From: Methanocella_A sp049676595
Lineage (GTDB): Archaea; Halobacteriota; Methanocellia; Methanocellales; Methanocellaceae
Length of the DNA stretch: 64,000 bases
Direction: 5' to 3'
NCBI RefSeq assembly: GCF_049676595.1
Contig: NZ_CP187259.1
Span: 2,976,001 to 3,040,000, forward strand
Below the pieces are notes generated by a model. It saw only the letters and a list, made by a program, of their open reading frames with translations, searched no databases and was not told the origin of the DNA. Positions 52,655 through 60,903 of the stretch are shown here, in pieces (position 1 is the stretch's first letter; every line of letters begins with the position of its first letter). A program made the translations under genes and the position numbers.

Positions 52655-53527
52655 ATGAAACCGGGCATCAGACATGGGCTTTTGGTCTTGACCGGCCTGG
52701 CGGCCGTGCTATTTATCATCTTCTTCACCTCGTACGGACTCACGACCTACGGATCCATCAGGGGTATAGTCGGAAGTATCGCGGCGGAGACAGACCAGGC
52801 TGCATCGCTTCACAACCAGTTCGTGGCAATGACCAGCTACTTCTCTGGCAACCAGGGAGATACTTTTACCTACCGGTTCGGCGGCCTGCCCATCTCGATC
52901 GACAAAAGCGAGGCGGGAGGCCTGGATGAAACCAGAGCTTTGAATCTGATGCTGGATGTCTACACCGCTAACATCTACCACGTCAAGTTCAGCGCGGGCC
53001 TGATGGGTAAAATCGGCAGCCTGTTCAACGCCGATGCGAACCTTGCCTGCGGTCTGCTGACGCTGATCTCTTTTGCCGCCTTCATCGTGCTGGCCATAGC
53101 CTCGATACTGCCGTACTGGGAGGGCACCTTCGGCAAAAAACTCAAAGACGAAGGCCTGGTCATCATTGCGTTTTGCGCCCTGGCGTTCTTCGTCTTCCTG
53201 ATCGCCCCCGCACTGATAAAATCGATCATCTGGGGTTCCATCCCCAGCTCGGACGTGGCCCGGGACATCATCCGCATCATCGAGTCCCGAGTAGTATCCT
53301 CGCTGCTCCTCGATGACATACTGGTAGCGCTGGTCGGTGGCCTCATCTTCGCAGTCGGATACTTCATCGACAAAAATGCGGGCAGCACCAGCTCTCCTGA
53401 AAGCGGCAGCCGCGGAGCCCCCCGGGTAAGGCAGGACACCACCCGGCGCATGCCCCCACGGCCCCCGACCCACGTAAAGAGCGTACAGCAGCCGCCCCCG
53501 CAGAAGCCCAGGCATAAGGGGCTTTGA
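52655..53527 (+). CDS. Four-TM membrane protein, unknown
   Basis: 290 residues from ATG 52655 (an ATG at 52631 would lie next to the TATA box). The first TM (about 5-27) is followed by an ~105-residue extracytoplasmic domain (QFVAMTSYFSGNQGDTFTYRFGGLPISIDK). Then come TMs at about 135-158, 177-195 and 225-245. A Pro/Arg/Ser-rich cytoplasmic tail closes the chain (RQDTTRRMPPRPPTH). No motif recognised. It ends near a long inverted repeat that separates it from the convergent chelatase gene. Confidence 0.6.
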   Translation: MKPGIRHGLLVLTGLAAVLFIIFFTSYGLTTYGSIRGIVGSIAAETDQAASLHNQFVAMTSYFSGNQGDTFTYRFGGLPISIDKSEAGGLDETRALNLMLDVYTANIYHVKFSAGLMGKIGSLFNADANLACGLLTLISFAAFIVLAIASILPYWEGTFGKKLKDEGLVIIAFCALAFFVFLIAPALIKSIIWGSIPSSDVARDIIRIIESRVVSSLLLDDILVALVGGLIFAVGYFIDKNAGSTSSPESGSRGAPRVRQDTTRRMPPRPPTHVKSVQQPPPQKPRHKGL

Positions 53528-53575
53528 AACCAGAGTACGAAAGCTGCGCTCTACGTTTCTGGTTGCTCATGTGGT

Positions 53576-53775
53576 GTGAGACAACAATACGATCGCTGCG
53601 CTGTGCCAGAACACAGATTGTTACAGATTGCTCAGATTACACAGATGGCGTTAGAATAAAAGTGATACACAGGCAATCGTTTTACCATCGATTAGTATCT
53701 GTGTAATCCGTGCAATCGGTCGTAATCTGTGTTCTGGCACAGCGCAACGTTAGTCCACGTTCACGAGCACAGAGA
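53576..53775. repeat. Long inverted repeat, CACAGATTA family copy 2
   Basis: Left: GTGAGACAACAATACGATCG, CGCTGCGCTGTGCCAGAACACAGATTG and CAGATT units (53576-53647). Centre about 45 bases. Right: ATCTGTGTAATCCGTGCAATC, then TAATCTGTGTTCTGGCACAGCGCAACG and GTTCACGAGCACAGAGACAAC (53698-53774). Same ends as the copy at 59.8 kb. It lies between convergent genes and ends just before the chelatase stop. Confidence 0.85.
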
Positions 53776-53782
53776 CAACTTT

Positions 53783-54145
53783 TTAGATTTTAAAAGGCTC
53801 TATTCGCCCCTCGATGAGCCGGACGATATGTTCGGACCGCCCGAAGGGCTCGAGCAGGATGATCTCTTTACCATCGACGACGTCGCCCGAAGCCTTTATT
53901 CCCAGCTCGTCGGGGATGGTGACCCGGGTGTGGTAGCCGTGGGCGAGGAGCAGGGGCATGACGAAGACCCGGTCTGCAGTGATGGCCTGGACGGCTTCTT
54001 GGATGGAAGGCGATTTTTCGAGGTAGCAGGCCTGTACAGTAGAAAAGCGGCCTGACCGGGAGAGCTGCTCGACATAGTAAGGCAGCACGTCGTCTGCCCG
54101 GGGGTCTTTGCTGCCGTGCCCGATCAGGAGTAAAGCGTCCCTCAT
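53783..54145 (-). CDS. cfbA: Short CbiX-type chelatase (sirohydrochlorin Co/Ni-chelatase)
   Basis: 120 residues from the ATG at 54145, which overlaps the thiC stop (ATGA); the longer frame lies inside thiC. It is the short, single-domain archaeal CbiX: MRDALLLIGHGSKDPRAD with metal-binding His10, and PLLLAHGYHTRVTIPDELG with His72 as the second. It inserts a metal into sirohydrochlorin: cobalt for cobalamin, or nickel for coenzyme F430, where the methanogen enzyme is named CfbA. Both cofactors are needed in methanogens. The gene is translationally linked to thiC, although the pathways are distinct. Confidence 0.85.
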   Translation of the reverse strand: MRDALLLIGHGSKDPRADDVLPYYVEQLSRSGRFSTVQACYLEKSPSIQEAVQAITADRVFVMPLLLAHGYHTRVTIPDELGIKASGDVVDGKEIILLEPFGRSEHIVRLIEGRIEPFKI

Positions 54146-55416
54146 CTGTGGCTTTCCTTCAGGGCGTCTTTGACGATCTTGATGGCGCACAGGTCGCCGC
54201 ACATGGAGCAAGCATCGCTGGCGGTCATGCGGGTTTCCCTGATGTGGCGGGCCTGCTCCGGATTAATGGCCAGCTCGTACTGCTTTGCCCAGTCCAGGTC
54301 GCCTCTTGCCCGGGACATACCCAGGTCCCTGGCCCGTGCCAGTTCCCGCTGGCCCTCTTTCACCGTGTCCGCGACGTGGGCGGCGATCTTGGTCACGACG
54401 GTCCCCTCCCGGATGTCGTCTGCGGTGGGCAGTGCCAGATGCTCGGAGGGAGTCACCATGCAGAGGAAGTCGGCGCCGTGCATGCCGGCAATTGATCCCC
54501 CGATTGCTCCCACGATGTGATCGTAGCCTGGCGCTATGTCGGTCACCAGCGGGCCGAGAAGGTAGAGCGGCGCATCTCGGGTGAGCTTTTTCATGGTGCT
54601 GACGCTCGAGCCGACCTCGTCGAGGGGTACGTGCCCGGGCCCTTCGACCATGGACTGGACTTCCTTTTCCCGGCACTGGCCGACCAGCTCTCCCAGCGTG
54701 AGGACTTCCATAAACTGGGCTCTGTCGTTGGCATCTGCCATACATCCCGGCCTCATGCCGTCGCCCAGGCTCAGCGTCAGATCGTGCTCGGCGGCGATTT
54801 CCAGCAGGTAGTCGAATTCTTTGTAGAGGGGATTTTCCGCCTCGTTGTGGAGCATCCAGGCGACCGTAAAGGCACCGCCCCGGCTGACCACGTTCATGAC
54901 CCGGGGATCCTTTTTGAGCCGGTCCAGCGTCGACAGGGTAACTCCGCAGTGAACGGTGACGAAATCTACGCCGTCTTTGGCATGTTCCCGGATAGAGTTG
55001 AAGATGTCGTCGGAGGACATGTCCACGACATTTTTGCGCTTGCGGGCCGCGTGGTAGATGGGCACAGTCCCGATGGGGACTTCGATCTCTTTTACGAGCA
55101 GGCGGCGCACGGCATCGATGTCGCTGCCGGTGGACAGGTCCATGACCGCGTCGGCGCCGTACTTTACCGCTACCCGGGCTTTCTCTACCTCGTTCCCGGG
55201 GTTATCGTAGTCCTTCGAAGTCCCCACGTTCGCGTTGATCTTGGTGGACATGTACTTGCCGACCGCCCGGGCCGGGAAAGTTCTCGCCGCGTTTTTGGGA
55301 ATGACGACCTGGCCGGAGGCCAGAAGGCCCCGCATCTGGTCCGCGCTGATGCCCTCCCGCTTGGAGACTTCCCAGATATCGTGGCTGATGCCTTTTTTTG
55401 CGTCGCGTATCAACAT
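54142..55416 (-). CDS. thiC: Phosphomethylpyrimidine synthase ThiC
   Basis: 424 residues. Radical-SAM enzyme that converts aminoimidazole ribotide to the pyrimidine moiety of thiamine. It has the ThiC signatures NANVGTSKDYDNPGNEVEKA, MDLSTGSDID, FVTVHCGVTL, LSLGDGMRPGCMADANDRAQ, EGPGHVPLDEV and YLLGPLVTDIAPGYDHI. The C-terminal CSMCGDLC binds the [4Fe-4S] cluster (C-x2-C-x4-C). Length fits the archaeal form. No TPP riboswitch is visible in the 64-base spacer to the divergent MBL gene, where AATATTAAATACTTTAAAA supplies promoter-like sequence. It overlaps the chelatase by four bases. Confidence 0.96.
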   Translation of the reverse strand: MLIRDAKKGISHDIWEVSKREGISADQMRGLLASGQVVIPKNAARTFPARAVGKYMSTKINANVGTSKDYDNPGNEVEKARVAVKYGADAVMDLSTGSDIDAVRRLLVKEIEVPIGTVPIYHAARKRKNVVDMSSDDIFNSIREHAKDGVDFVTVHCGVTLSTLDRLKKDPRVMNVVSRGGAFTVAWMLHNEAENPLYKEFDYLLEIAAEHDLTLSLGDGMRPGCMADANDRAQFMEVLTLGELVGQCREKEVQSMVEGPGHVPLDEVGSSVSTMKKLTRDAPLYLLGPLVTDIAPGYDHIVGAIGGSIAGMHGADFLCMVTPSEHLALPTADDIREGTVVTKIAAHVADTVKEGQRELARARDLGMSRARGDLDWAKQYELAINPEQARHIRETRMTASDACSMCGDLCAIKIVKDALKESHR

Positions 55417-55480
55417 GATGATGGCCCATCCTGAATATTAAATACTTTAAAACCCTAAACACCTTGTGAGGCGCTGCCGG

Positions 55481-56107
55481 ATGAAGGTGATTAACGTCAA
55501 CGGAGTCTTCTACGACTCCAACGCATATTTACTTGACGCAAAACGTAAAACCCTTGTGGATGCGGGCATCGACGGGTCGAGGATGCTGAAAAGCCTCCCC
55601 GAGGATCTGGAGCTTATCATCCTGACGCACTGCCACTACGACCACGTGGCGGCGGTGCCCGAGATAGTGAAGGCTACCGGGGCCAAAGTGGCCATGCACG
55701 AAGCGGACGTACCCTTTATCAAGAGCAGGAAGATCAACTGCTCCTCGATGTTCGGGAGCGATTCGCCCGCGCTGAAAGTGGATATAGTCCTGAAGGACGG
55801 CGACGAGATCGACCTCGGAGACCAGAAGCTCCGGGTGATCCATACTCCGGGCCATACTCCGGGCAGCATCTGCCTGTATGAGCCGGTTTCAAAGGCCATG
55901 TTCACGGGCGATACGGTTTTTGAGGAAGGAGGATTCGGGCGAACGGACATCGGAGGCAATCCCGAGCACATGTTAAGCTCGCTGGCCATGCTGACCCGGT
56001 TCGATGTCTCCACCCTGTATCCGGGGCACGGCAATATCGTCGCAGAAAACGCCTCGGAGGCTTTGCAGACGTCCCTGAAAAGCGCGAAGTTCATGCTGAT
56101 GATTTGA
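55481..56107 (+). CDS. Metallo-beta-lactamase-fold hydrolase (glyoxalase II-like)
   Basis: 208 residues from the ATG at 55481 (GTG at 55466 is possible). Metal ligands: ILTHCHYDHVAAV, then H in VIHTPGHTPGSICLY, D in MFTGDTVFEEGGFGRTDIGG and the final H in LYPGHGN. The GGFGRTD segment is typical of the glyoxalase II/persulfide dioxygenase-like branch. No second domain. It probably hydrolyses a thioester or related adduct; the substrate is unknown. The gene diverges from thiC across 64 bases and ends at a strong shared hairpin. Confidence 0.85.
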   Translation: MKVINVNGVFYDSNAYLLDAKRKTLVDAGIDGSRMLKSLPEDLELIILTHCHYDHVAAVPEIVKATGAKVAMHEADVPFIKSRKINCSSMFGSDSPALKVDIVLKDGDEIDLGDQKLRVIHTPGHTPGSICLYEPVSKAMFTGDTVFEEGGFGRTDIGGNPEHMLSSLAMLTRFDVSTLYPGHGNIVAENASEALQTSLKSAKFMLMI

Positions 56108-56124
56108 AAAGAAAAGAAAAGAAT

Positions 56125-56180
56125 GGCACAGGTAACCGCGGGAGGCTGGCAGCCTCCCGGGCGTTCTTTACCCCTGTGTC
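56125..56180. terminator. Strong bidirectional hairpin between convergent genes
   Basis: Core stem GGGAGGCTG/CAGCCTCCC (56140-56158) inside an outer stem CACAGG../..CCTGTG. Purine-rich AAAAGAAAAG lies to the left, giving T-rich RNA on the minus strand. Confidence 0.7.
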
Positions 56181-56192
56181 AATGGTTAATCT

Positions 56193-57977
56193 TTAGTTTT
56201 TCCTGCCCATGAAGAACAGCACGCCTGCTACGATGAGAATCGCTGCGAGCACGGTGATGAACTCAAAGCCCGGCGATCTGGCGGTGGTCGGAGTGGCGGT
56301 GGCGTTGCCAGCGACTGCAGAGCTGTCGGTGGTGGTCGCGTTCGTGGTCGTCATGTTGGCAGTTTCGTTGGCTGCGCTTGCCGAGGTAGCGGTTGCGCTC
56401 ACTACGCTGTCCAGCTTGATGCTGACCAGCTTATCCTCGGTGACGCTGACTGCATCAGTCTTTGCGACGAAGCCGTCTGCGCTCACTGCGAGGTCGTAGT
56501 TACCTGCCTTCACGCCGTCGAACTTGAACTCGCCGTTGGCATTGGTCTTCTGCATGGCGTTGTCCAGTACGACGCTCGCGTCCGCGATGGGCTTGTTATC
56601 GGCCGCGCTGATCACCTGGCCGGATACTGCGTACACGGTCGGGCCGGAGGTCGGGTTGGCAACCGTTGTATCGTTGATCTTCCGCGGGTCGCTTACCGTA
56701 TAGCCGCCTTTGCCGTCGTAGGTGACGGTCGAATCGGGCGAGTAGAACTGGTACTGGCAGAAGGCGATGGCCTGACCCTGGTCAATGATATGTTCACCAG
56801 GAGCCGGTATGGGCGTCGGGGTCACTTCGGGGATCACGACGGGCGCAGTCACGGTGATTTCGGTAACTACTGCCGCGCTGTTACCGCCTTCGTTGCTGGC
56901 GATCAGCGTAACGTAGTAGGTACCCGGAGTGTCGTAGGTGTGAGACACGCTGGCCCCGGAGCCGTGCTCAGAGCCGTCGCCGAAGTTCCAGTCGAACGAA
57001 GTCGGGTTGTTAGTAGCGCTGCCCTCAAAGTTCACAGTAAGCGGAGCATCGCCGCTGGCGGGAGCCGCAGAGTCGATCGAGGCGACCGGTGCGTCCGGCA
57101 GAACTACAGGCTCGGGGTTCACGACTACCTGGGTAGTTACCGGTTCGCTGGGGCCGCCGATGTTGCTGGCGATCAGGGTAACGGTGTAGGTACCTGCCGC
57201 TGTGTACAGGTGAGAGACTTTCTCGCCGGAGCCGTGCTCGGAACCGTCGCCGAAGTCCCAGTCGAACGAAGTCGGATTGTTAGTGGCACTGCCCTCGAAG
57301 TTCACCGTCAGAGGCGCATCGCCGCTGGTGGGGGTGATCGAGTCGATCGAGGCTACGGGCACCGGTGTCTCGGCGGAAGCCCACGTGACGCGGTACAGCA
57401 CTGGTAAATTGTATCCGCTTCCCCTTCCGGCCTGCTGGTCAGTAAGGTTGTGAGCGGTGGGTGCACCGTTGTTATCAAACTGGACGTAGACCTTGGTCGG
57501 TACGCTTCCGACGTTGATTTCCTGAGTGAAGTCTCCGATCTTGAACTTGTAGATCTTACCATCGGTGGAAGATATGATGGCATAGTGAGCTTCATAGGGG
57601 GTCCTCCAGTCGTGGCCAAGTAAAACGCGGTTGCCATTGATGTTTGCATAGTAGCTAACATCAGCCGGGTTGTAATCTATGGTCACAGTCCGGCCATCGG
57701 CAGTCTGGACACCGACAGCAGTGTGAGAGCTTAGATTACCATACTTGAACTGGATGCTGCACTGGAATTCACCGCTGGCCCCGGTGTGTACCGGGTGGGT
57801 GGCTGTTCCCGAGTCTTCGACCATCGCGCCGCTCGGGATATTGTTGCTGATCCAGTTGCCTGTCAGAGCCCAGCCTTGATCGGGCATGTTACCGCCGGCG
57901 AAATCATCGGCCAGGGCGGTTGTCGTTGATAGCACCATTACGGCTATCATTAAAAGAGAAAATATCACTCTTTTCAT
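56193..57977 (-). CDS. PKD-domain surface protein with PGF-CTERM-like anchor
   Basis: 594 residues from the ATG at 57977, behind a perfect AGGAGGA ribosome site. Signal peptide MKRVIFSLLMIAVMVLS to ALA. Residues about 25-190 form a Trp- and Gly-rich beta domain. Two PKD domains follow (FDWDFGDGSEHGSG and FDWNFGDGSEHGSG, nearly identical). Then comes a carboxypeptidase-regulatory-like domain (VSGQVISAADNKPIADASVVLDN). A Thr/Ala/Asn-rich stretch likely to be glycosylated precedes SPGFEFITVLAAILIVAGVLFF-MGRKN, the PGF-CTERM-like signal for archaeosortase processing. It should be an exported, lipid-anchored cell-surface or adhesion protein. Confidence 0.85.
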   Translation of the reverse strand: MKRVIFSLLMIAVMVLSTTTALADDFAGGNMPDQGWALTGNWISNNIPSGAMVEDSGTATHPVHTGASGEFQCSIQFKYGNLSSHTAVGVQTADGRTVTIDYNPADVSYYANINGNRVLLGHDWRTPYEAHYAIISSTDGKIYKFKIGDFTQEINVGSVPTKVYVQFDNNGAPTAHNLTDQQAGRGSGYNLPVLYRVTWASAETPVPVASIDSITPTSGDAPLTVNFEGSATNNPTSFDWDFGDGSEHGSGEKVSHLYTAAGTYTVTLIASNIGGPSEPVTTQVVVNPEPVVLPDAPVASIDSAAPASGDAPLTVNFEGSATNNPTSFDWNFGDGSEHGSGASVSHTYDTPGTYYVTLIASNEGGNSAAVVTEITVTAPVVIPEVTPTPIPAPGEHIIDQGQAIAFCQYQFYSPDSTVTYDGKGGYTVSDPRKINDTTVANPTSGPTVYAVSGQVISAADNKPIADASVVLDNAMQKTNANGEFKFDGVKAGNYDLAVSADGFVAKTDAVSVTEDKLVSIKLDSVVSATATSASAANETANMTTTNATTTDSSAVAGNATATPTTARSPGFEFITVLAAILIVAGVLFFMGRKN

Positions 57978-58493
57978 AGTTGTCCTCCTAAATCGATTGC
58001 TTAACAGGGGCATACTTCCCTTGGACTTAGTGTTGGTAAGCTTAGTATCAAGAGTTTTCAAATGAATTAACGGAATTTTAAATATTATTCATTATAAAAA
58101 ACGGATTATTGCATAATCGCCTCGTGTAACAGGGATATGGCCTTATAGTACAGTAATTTAGAAAGTTGCAATATGCACCGTTACAATGATAAAATATGTT
58201 TATATTTAGGTAAGTATTTTATTATTTTACATTTAGAAGATGCAGATTTACAGACAGGCACACCTATTTCGGGGATCGCTCTCCCGAGGCTGCGGCGAAG
58301 GGGGAAACCATGGACTGCAGGCGCTTGTCACAATAGGCCATGTTGAAAAAATCATCGAAATCAGGACATTAATTAATATAATTTGTTAATAATTGCCGGC
58401 TTTTATTTTATTTTTTCGTATATAGGCCGCTATATATTTTAATAATATTAATCCTCGCAAGTAGTAACATTATAATGAAAACGGTAGAGGACT
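57978..58493. other. AT-rich divergent spacer of about 515 bases
   Basis: It separates the surface-protein gene from the first Lrp gene. Visible are a minus-strand TATA-like TTTAAAAT near 58075-58082 and a plus-strand TATATATTTT at 58431-58440. The latter would start transcription about 30 bases before the Lrp ATG. No gene or stable hairpin is recognised in the middle part. Confidence 0.4.
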
Positions 58494-58991
58494 ATGGCTT
58501 ACAAATCGGTTAAGGACCTGGACGCTGTCGACATCAAGATCATCGAGAAGCTGTGCAAGGACTCGAGTGCCTCGCTATCGGACATAGCGCAGGAACTGGG
58601 AGTTTCCGCGTCGACGGTACACAAACGTATCAACCAGATGAGAGAGAACCATATTATCGAGCGGTTCACGATACTTTTCGACCCTTCGATACTGAACCTC
58701 CGTACCGTTGCTTTCGTCGGCATCGAGCTGGAGCGGGATGCCTTGATGGGTAAGAAAAAAGAAGAAGTACTGGGATCGCTGTCCGAAATTCCATACATCA
58801 TGGAGATCCATGAAACGCTTGCCCCGTTCGATCTCATCCTGAAGCTCCGCACCCGGAACGTCGAAAAATTAAGAGGAATTATCACCAGCATCGCCGCCAT
58901 CGACGGAGTCATGGCAACCAACACAATACTGACCACCAACCGGATACTCGAGCGCTATGTGGAAGTACCGAACTCTAACTCGGGCGTGTAA
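58494..58991 (+). CDS. Lrp/AsnC-family transcription regulator (first of tandem pair)
   Basis: 165 residues. N-terminal winged helix (DAVDIKIIEKLCKDSSASLSDIAQELGVSASTVHKRINQM, about 8-55), hinge, and C-terminal RAM ligand-binding domain (VAFVGIELERDALMGKKKEEVLGSL, ETLAPFDLILKLRTRNVEKL, GVMATNTILTT). About 60 percent of residues match the next gene by eye, so the two arose by duplication. They probably form dimers or mixed octamers that sense an amino acid. GTAGAGG before the ATG serves as ribosome site. Confidence 0.9.
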   Translation: MAYKSVKDLDAVDIKIIEKLCKDSSASLSDIAQELGVSASTVHKRINQMRENHIIERFTILFDPSILNLRTVAFVGIELERDALMGKKKEEVLGSLSEIPYIMEIHETLAPFDLILKLRTRNVEKLRGIITSIAAIDGVMATNTILTTNRILERYVEVPNSNSGV

Positions 58992-59191
58992 ATCGGCAGG
59001 GGACAGATACCCAATTCAGCGTCAGATATGTCCCATACCCGTTTTTTAGCTTCTCCAACACTACGGGCGTTATCGCAAATTTTATTGATAATACGCTTTT
59101 TGTGATAATTATTTTACTCGCCCGGATAAGGTTTATATAGGTATAGCAAGCTATTAACTATGTTATCTCCTCCTCTGCGACAGTGACTTCA

Positions 59192-59686
59192 ATGAGCTCA
59201 AAGTTCAAAGGCAACCTCGACGACACAGACCTCTTTATCATCAAAAGGCTATGCGAAGACAGCAATACTTCCCTGGCCACGATCGGTGAAGAACTGAACG
59301 TATCGCCTTCAACCATCCACAAGCGCATATGTCGCCTGAAGGACGGGGGGATCATCGAACGATTTACCATTCTGTTCGACCCATCCATCCTCGAGCTCAA
59401 CACGATCGCGTTCGTCGGTATCGAGCTGGAACGCAGCGCCATGGTGGGGAAAAAGAAAGAAGATGTTATTAGTCAACTGCTCACGCTGAGGGAAGTGCTG
59501 GAGATACACGAAACCCTGGAGCCCTTCGATCTCATGCTTAAGCTGCGCACGAGAGACGTAGACCTGCTGCGGGAAGTCATCGGCAACATCTCCGGCATCG
59601 ACGGCGTCATGGCGACCAATACGATTCTCACCACCAGGAAAATCCTGGAGACGCCGCTCAAGTACGATGAGCTGAAAGAGGTCTGA
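59192..59686 (+). CDS. Lrp/AsnC-family transcription regulator (second of tandem pair)
   Basis: 164 residues from the ATG at 59192 (a GTG at 59183 is possible). Winged helix with SLATIGEELNVSPSTIHKRICRL and a RAM domain almost in register with the first paralogue (FTILFDPSILELNTIAFVGIELER, ETLEPFDLMLKLRTRD, GVMATNTILTT). Differences cluster in the recognition helix (TIHKRICRLKDGG against TVHKRINQMRENH). It has its own promoter: TTTATATAGG at 59131-59140. The two copies may have split their DNA targets. Confidence 0.9.
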   Translation: MSSKFKGNLDDTDLFIIKRLCEDSNTSLATIGEELNVSPSTIHKRICRLKDGGIIERFTILFDPSILELNTIAFVGIELERSAMVGKKKEDVISQLLTLREVLEIHETLEPFDLMLKLRTRDVDLLREVIGNISGIDGVMATNTILTTRKILETPLKYDELKEV

Positions 59687-59740
59687 TTTCTCAGGAAAAT
59701 TCTTTTACTTTCGCTTGTGAACCTGGCCCTCGTATATAAA

Positions 59741-60110
59741 GTGAGACAGCAACACGAACGCTGCGCTGTGCGTTTCAGATTACTCCAATGACGTGAGACA
59801 GCAACACGAACGCTGCGCTGTGCCAGATCACAGATTACGACAGATTCGACAGATTGCACAGACGACTATACGAGATAAGATGAATACTGCGAACCATTCT
59901 ATTTTTAATATCCATTAGCATCTGTGAAATCTGTCGAATCTGTCGTAATCTGTGATCCTGGCACAGCGCAGCGTTAGTGTACGTTCACGAGCACAGAGAC
60001 AACACTTCTAAGACTATCCGAGAAATCGGCATCATGCACAGCGCAGCGTTTGTCAGCAGATCGCCTCGAGAACGCCTGCGAATGCAGGCGTTCAAAAGGC
60101 GAACAAGATA
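59741..60110. repeat. Long inverted repeat, CACAGATTA family copy 3 (with duplicated left end)
   Basis: The left end GTGAGACAGCAACACGAACGCTGCGCTGTG occurs twice in tandem (59741-59770 and 59792-59821). CAGATCACAGATTA-type units follow, then a ~45-base centre. The right arm ends TAATCTGTGATCCTGGCACAGCGCAGCG and GTTCACGAGCACAGAGACAAC (59938-60003). A second tail (60038-60104) with CACAGCGCAGCG, GAACGCCTGCGAATGCAGGCGTTC and AAAAGGCGAAC repeats the tail of copy 1. Lies between two convergent Lrp genes. Confidence 0.85.
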
Positions 60111-60189
60111 ATGACTAGAAAAAATGAATACGTTTATCTCTTGGCGCCTTAGCGGTTTAGACACAAGGCGCCGAGAACTACGTAAGAAG

Positions 60190-60639
60190 TTACATTATGT
60201 CCGTGAACGCCATCTCGCGCACGGAGTCCATCACAATCTTGGTCTCAACGTCCCTGATGCCCAGCGGAGCCACTTTGTCGCTCAGGATGCGCTTCATCTC
60301 GTCGTAGTCGCAGGTCGCCATCATGAAGGTCAGGTTTCTGTCGCCGCTGGTGTGGTAGACCTGCATGACATTCTCCACCCTCTGAAGCCTCCGGGTGACT
60401 TCGTCGAGGCCGGACGGGTCCACCTTGCACTGGATTATGGCGTAGCAGTCGAGCCCTGCCTTTTTCTTGTTGATGACGACTGTGTAGCCTTTGATGACCC
60501 CGTCTTCTTCCATAATACCGATCCGGTCACGTACAGTGGACTGAGCACGGTCGATCTTCTTGGCCACTTCCTTGTAAGTCATCCGTCCGTTGCGCTGCAG
60601 GATGTTCAAGATTTTTTTATTCATTTTGTCGATCTTCAT
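60190..60639 (-). CDS. Lrp/AsnC-family transcription regulator (third, divergent type)
   Basis: 149 residues. Winged helix (MNKKILNILQRNGRMTYKEVAKKIDRAQSTVRDRIGIMEEDG) and RAM domain (VINKKKAGLDCYAIIQCKV, then VYHTSGDRNLTFMMATCD). It is much less similar to the tandem pair than those are to each other. It lies head-to-head with the KaiC-like ATPase gene across 264 bases that contain two short palindromes, so it may control that gene and its own. Confidence 0.9.
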   Translation of the reverse strand: MKIDKMNKKILNILQRNGRMTYKEVAKKIDRAQSTVRDRIGIMEEDGVIKGYTVVINKKKAGLDCYAIIQCKVDPSGLDEVTRRLQRVENVMQVYHTSGDRNLTFMMATCDYDEMKRILSDKVAPLGIRDVETKIVMDSVREMAFTDIM

Positions 60640-60770
60640 AGCACCATTCCCGGCAAAATATTTGTAATTATATAATTAAAACACCATTGCGATATATATA
60701 ATTATCCTGTCCATAATCCATTATAGGTTATTCGGCTGGGGAGATAAGAATTGCGGATTCCCGGGCATTA

Positions 60771-60801
60771 GTGTATAGTACACCGGGGGTACGCTGCGTA
60801 C
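60771..60801. promoter_or_regulatory. Two adjacent short palindromes between lrp-like and kaiC-like genes
   Basis: GTGTA-TAG-TACAC (60771-60783) and GTACGC-T-GCGTAC (60789-60801), five bases apart. TATA-like CTTTATAATATG for the KaiC-like gene follows at 60839-60850. They may be binding sites of the divergent Lrp protein. Confidence 0.4.
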
Positions 60802-60903
60802 ACTGCAGGAGGTAAACTGGGAATTTATCTCAAGCATAGCTTTATAATATGCCTGCGATAAACCAGCTTGCTGATATCATCGGGCTGATCGGGTGCAGGG
60901 ATC

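Noticed and set aside
55417..55480. TPP riboswitch for thiC
   Set aside because: The divergent spacer is only 64 bases and AT-rich; no conserved thi-box sequence or stem is seen.
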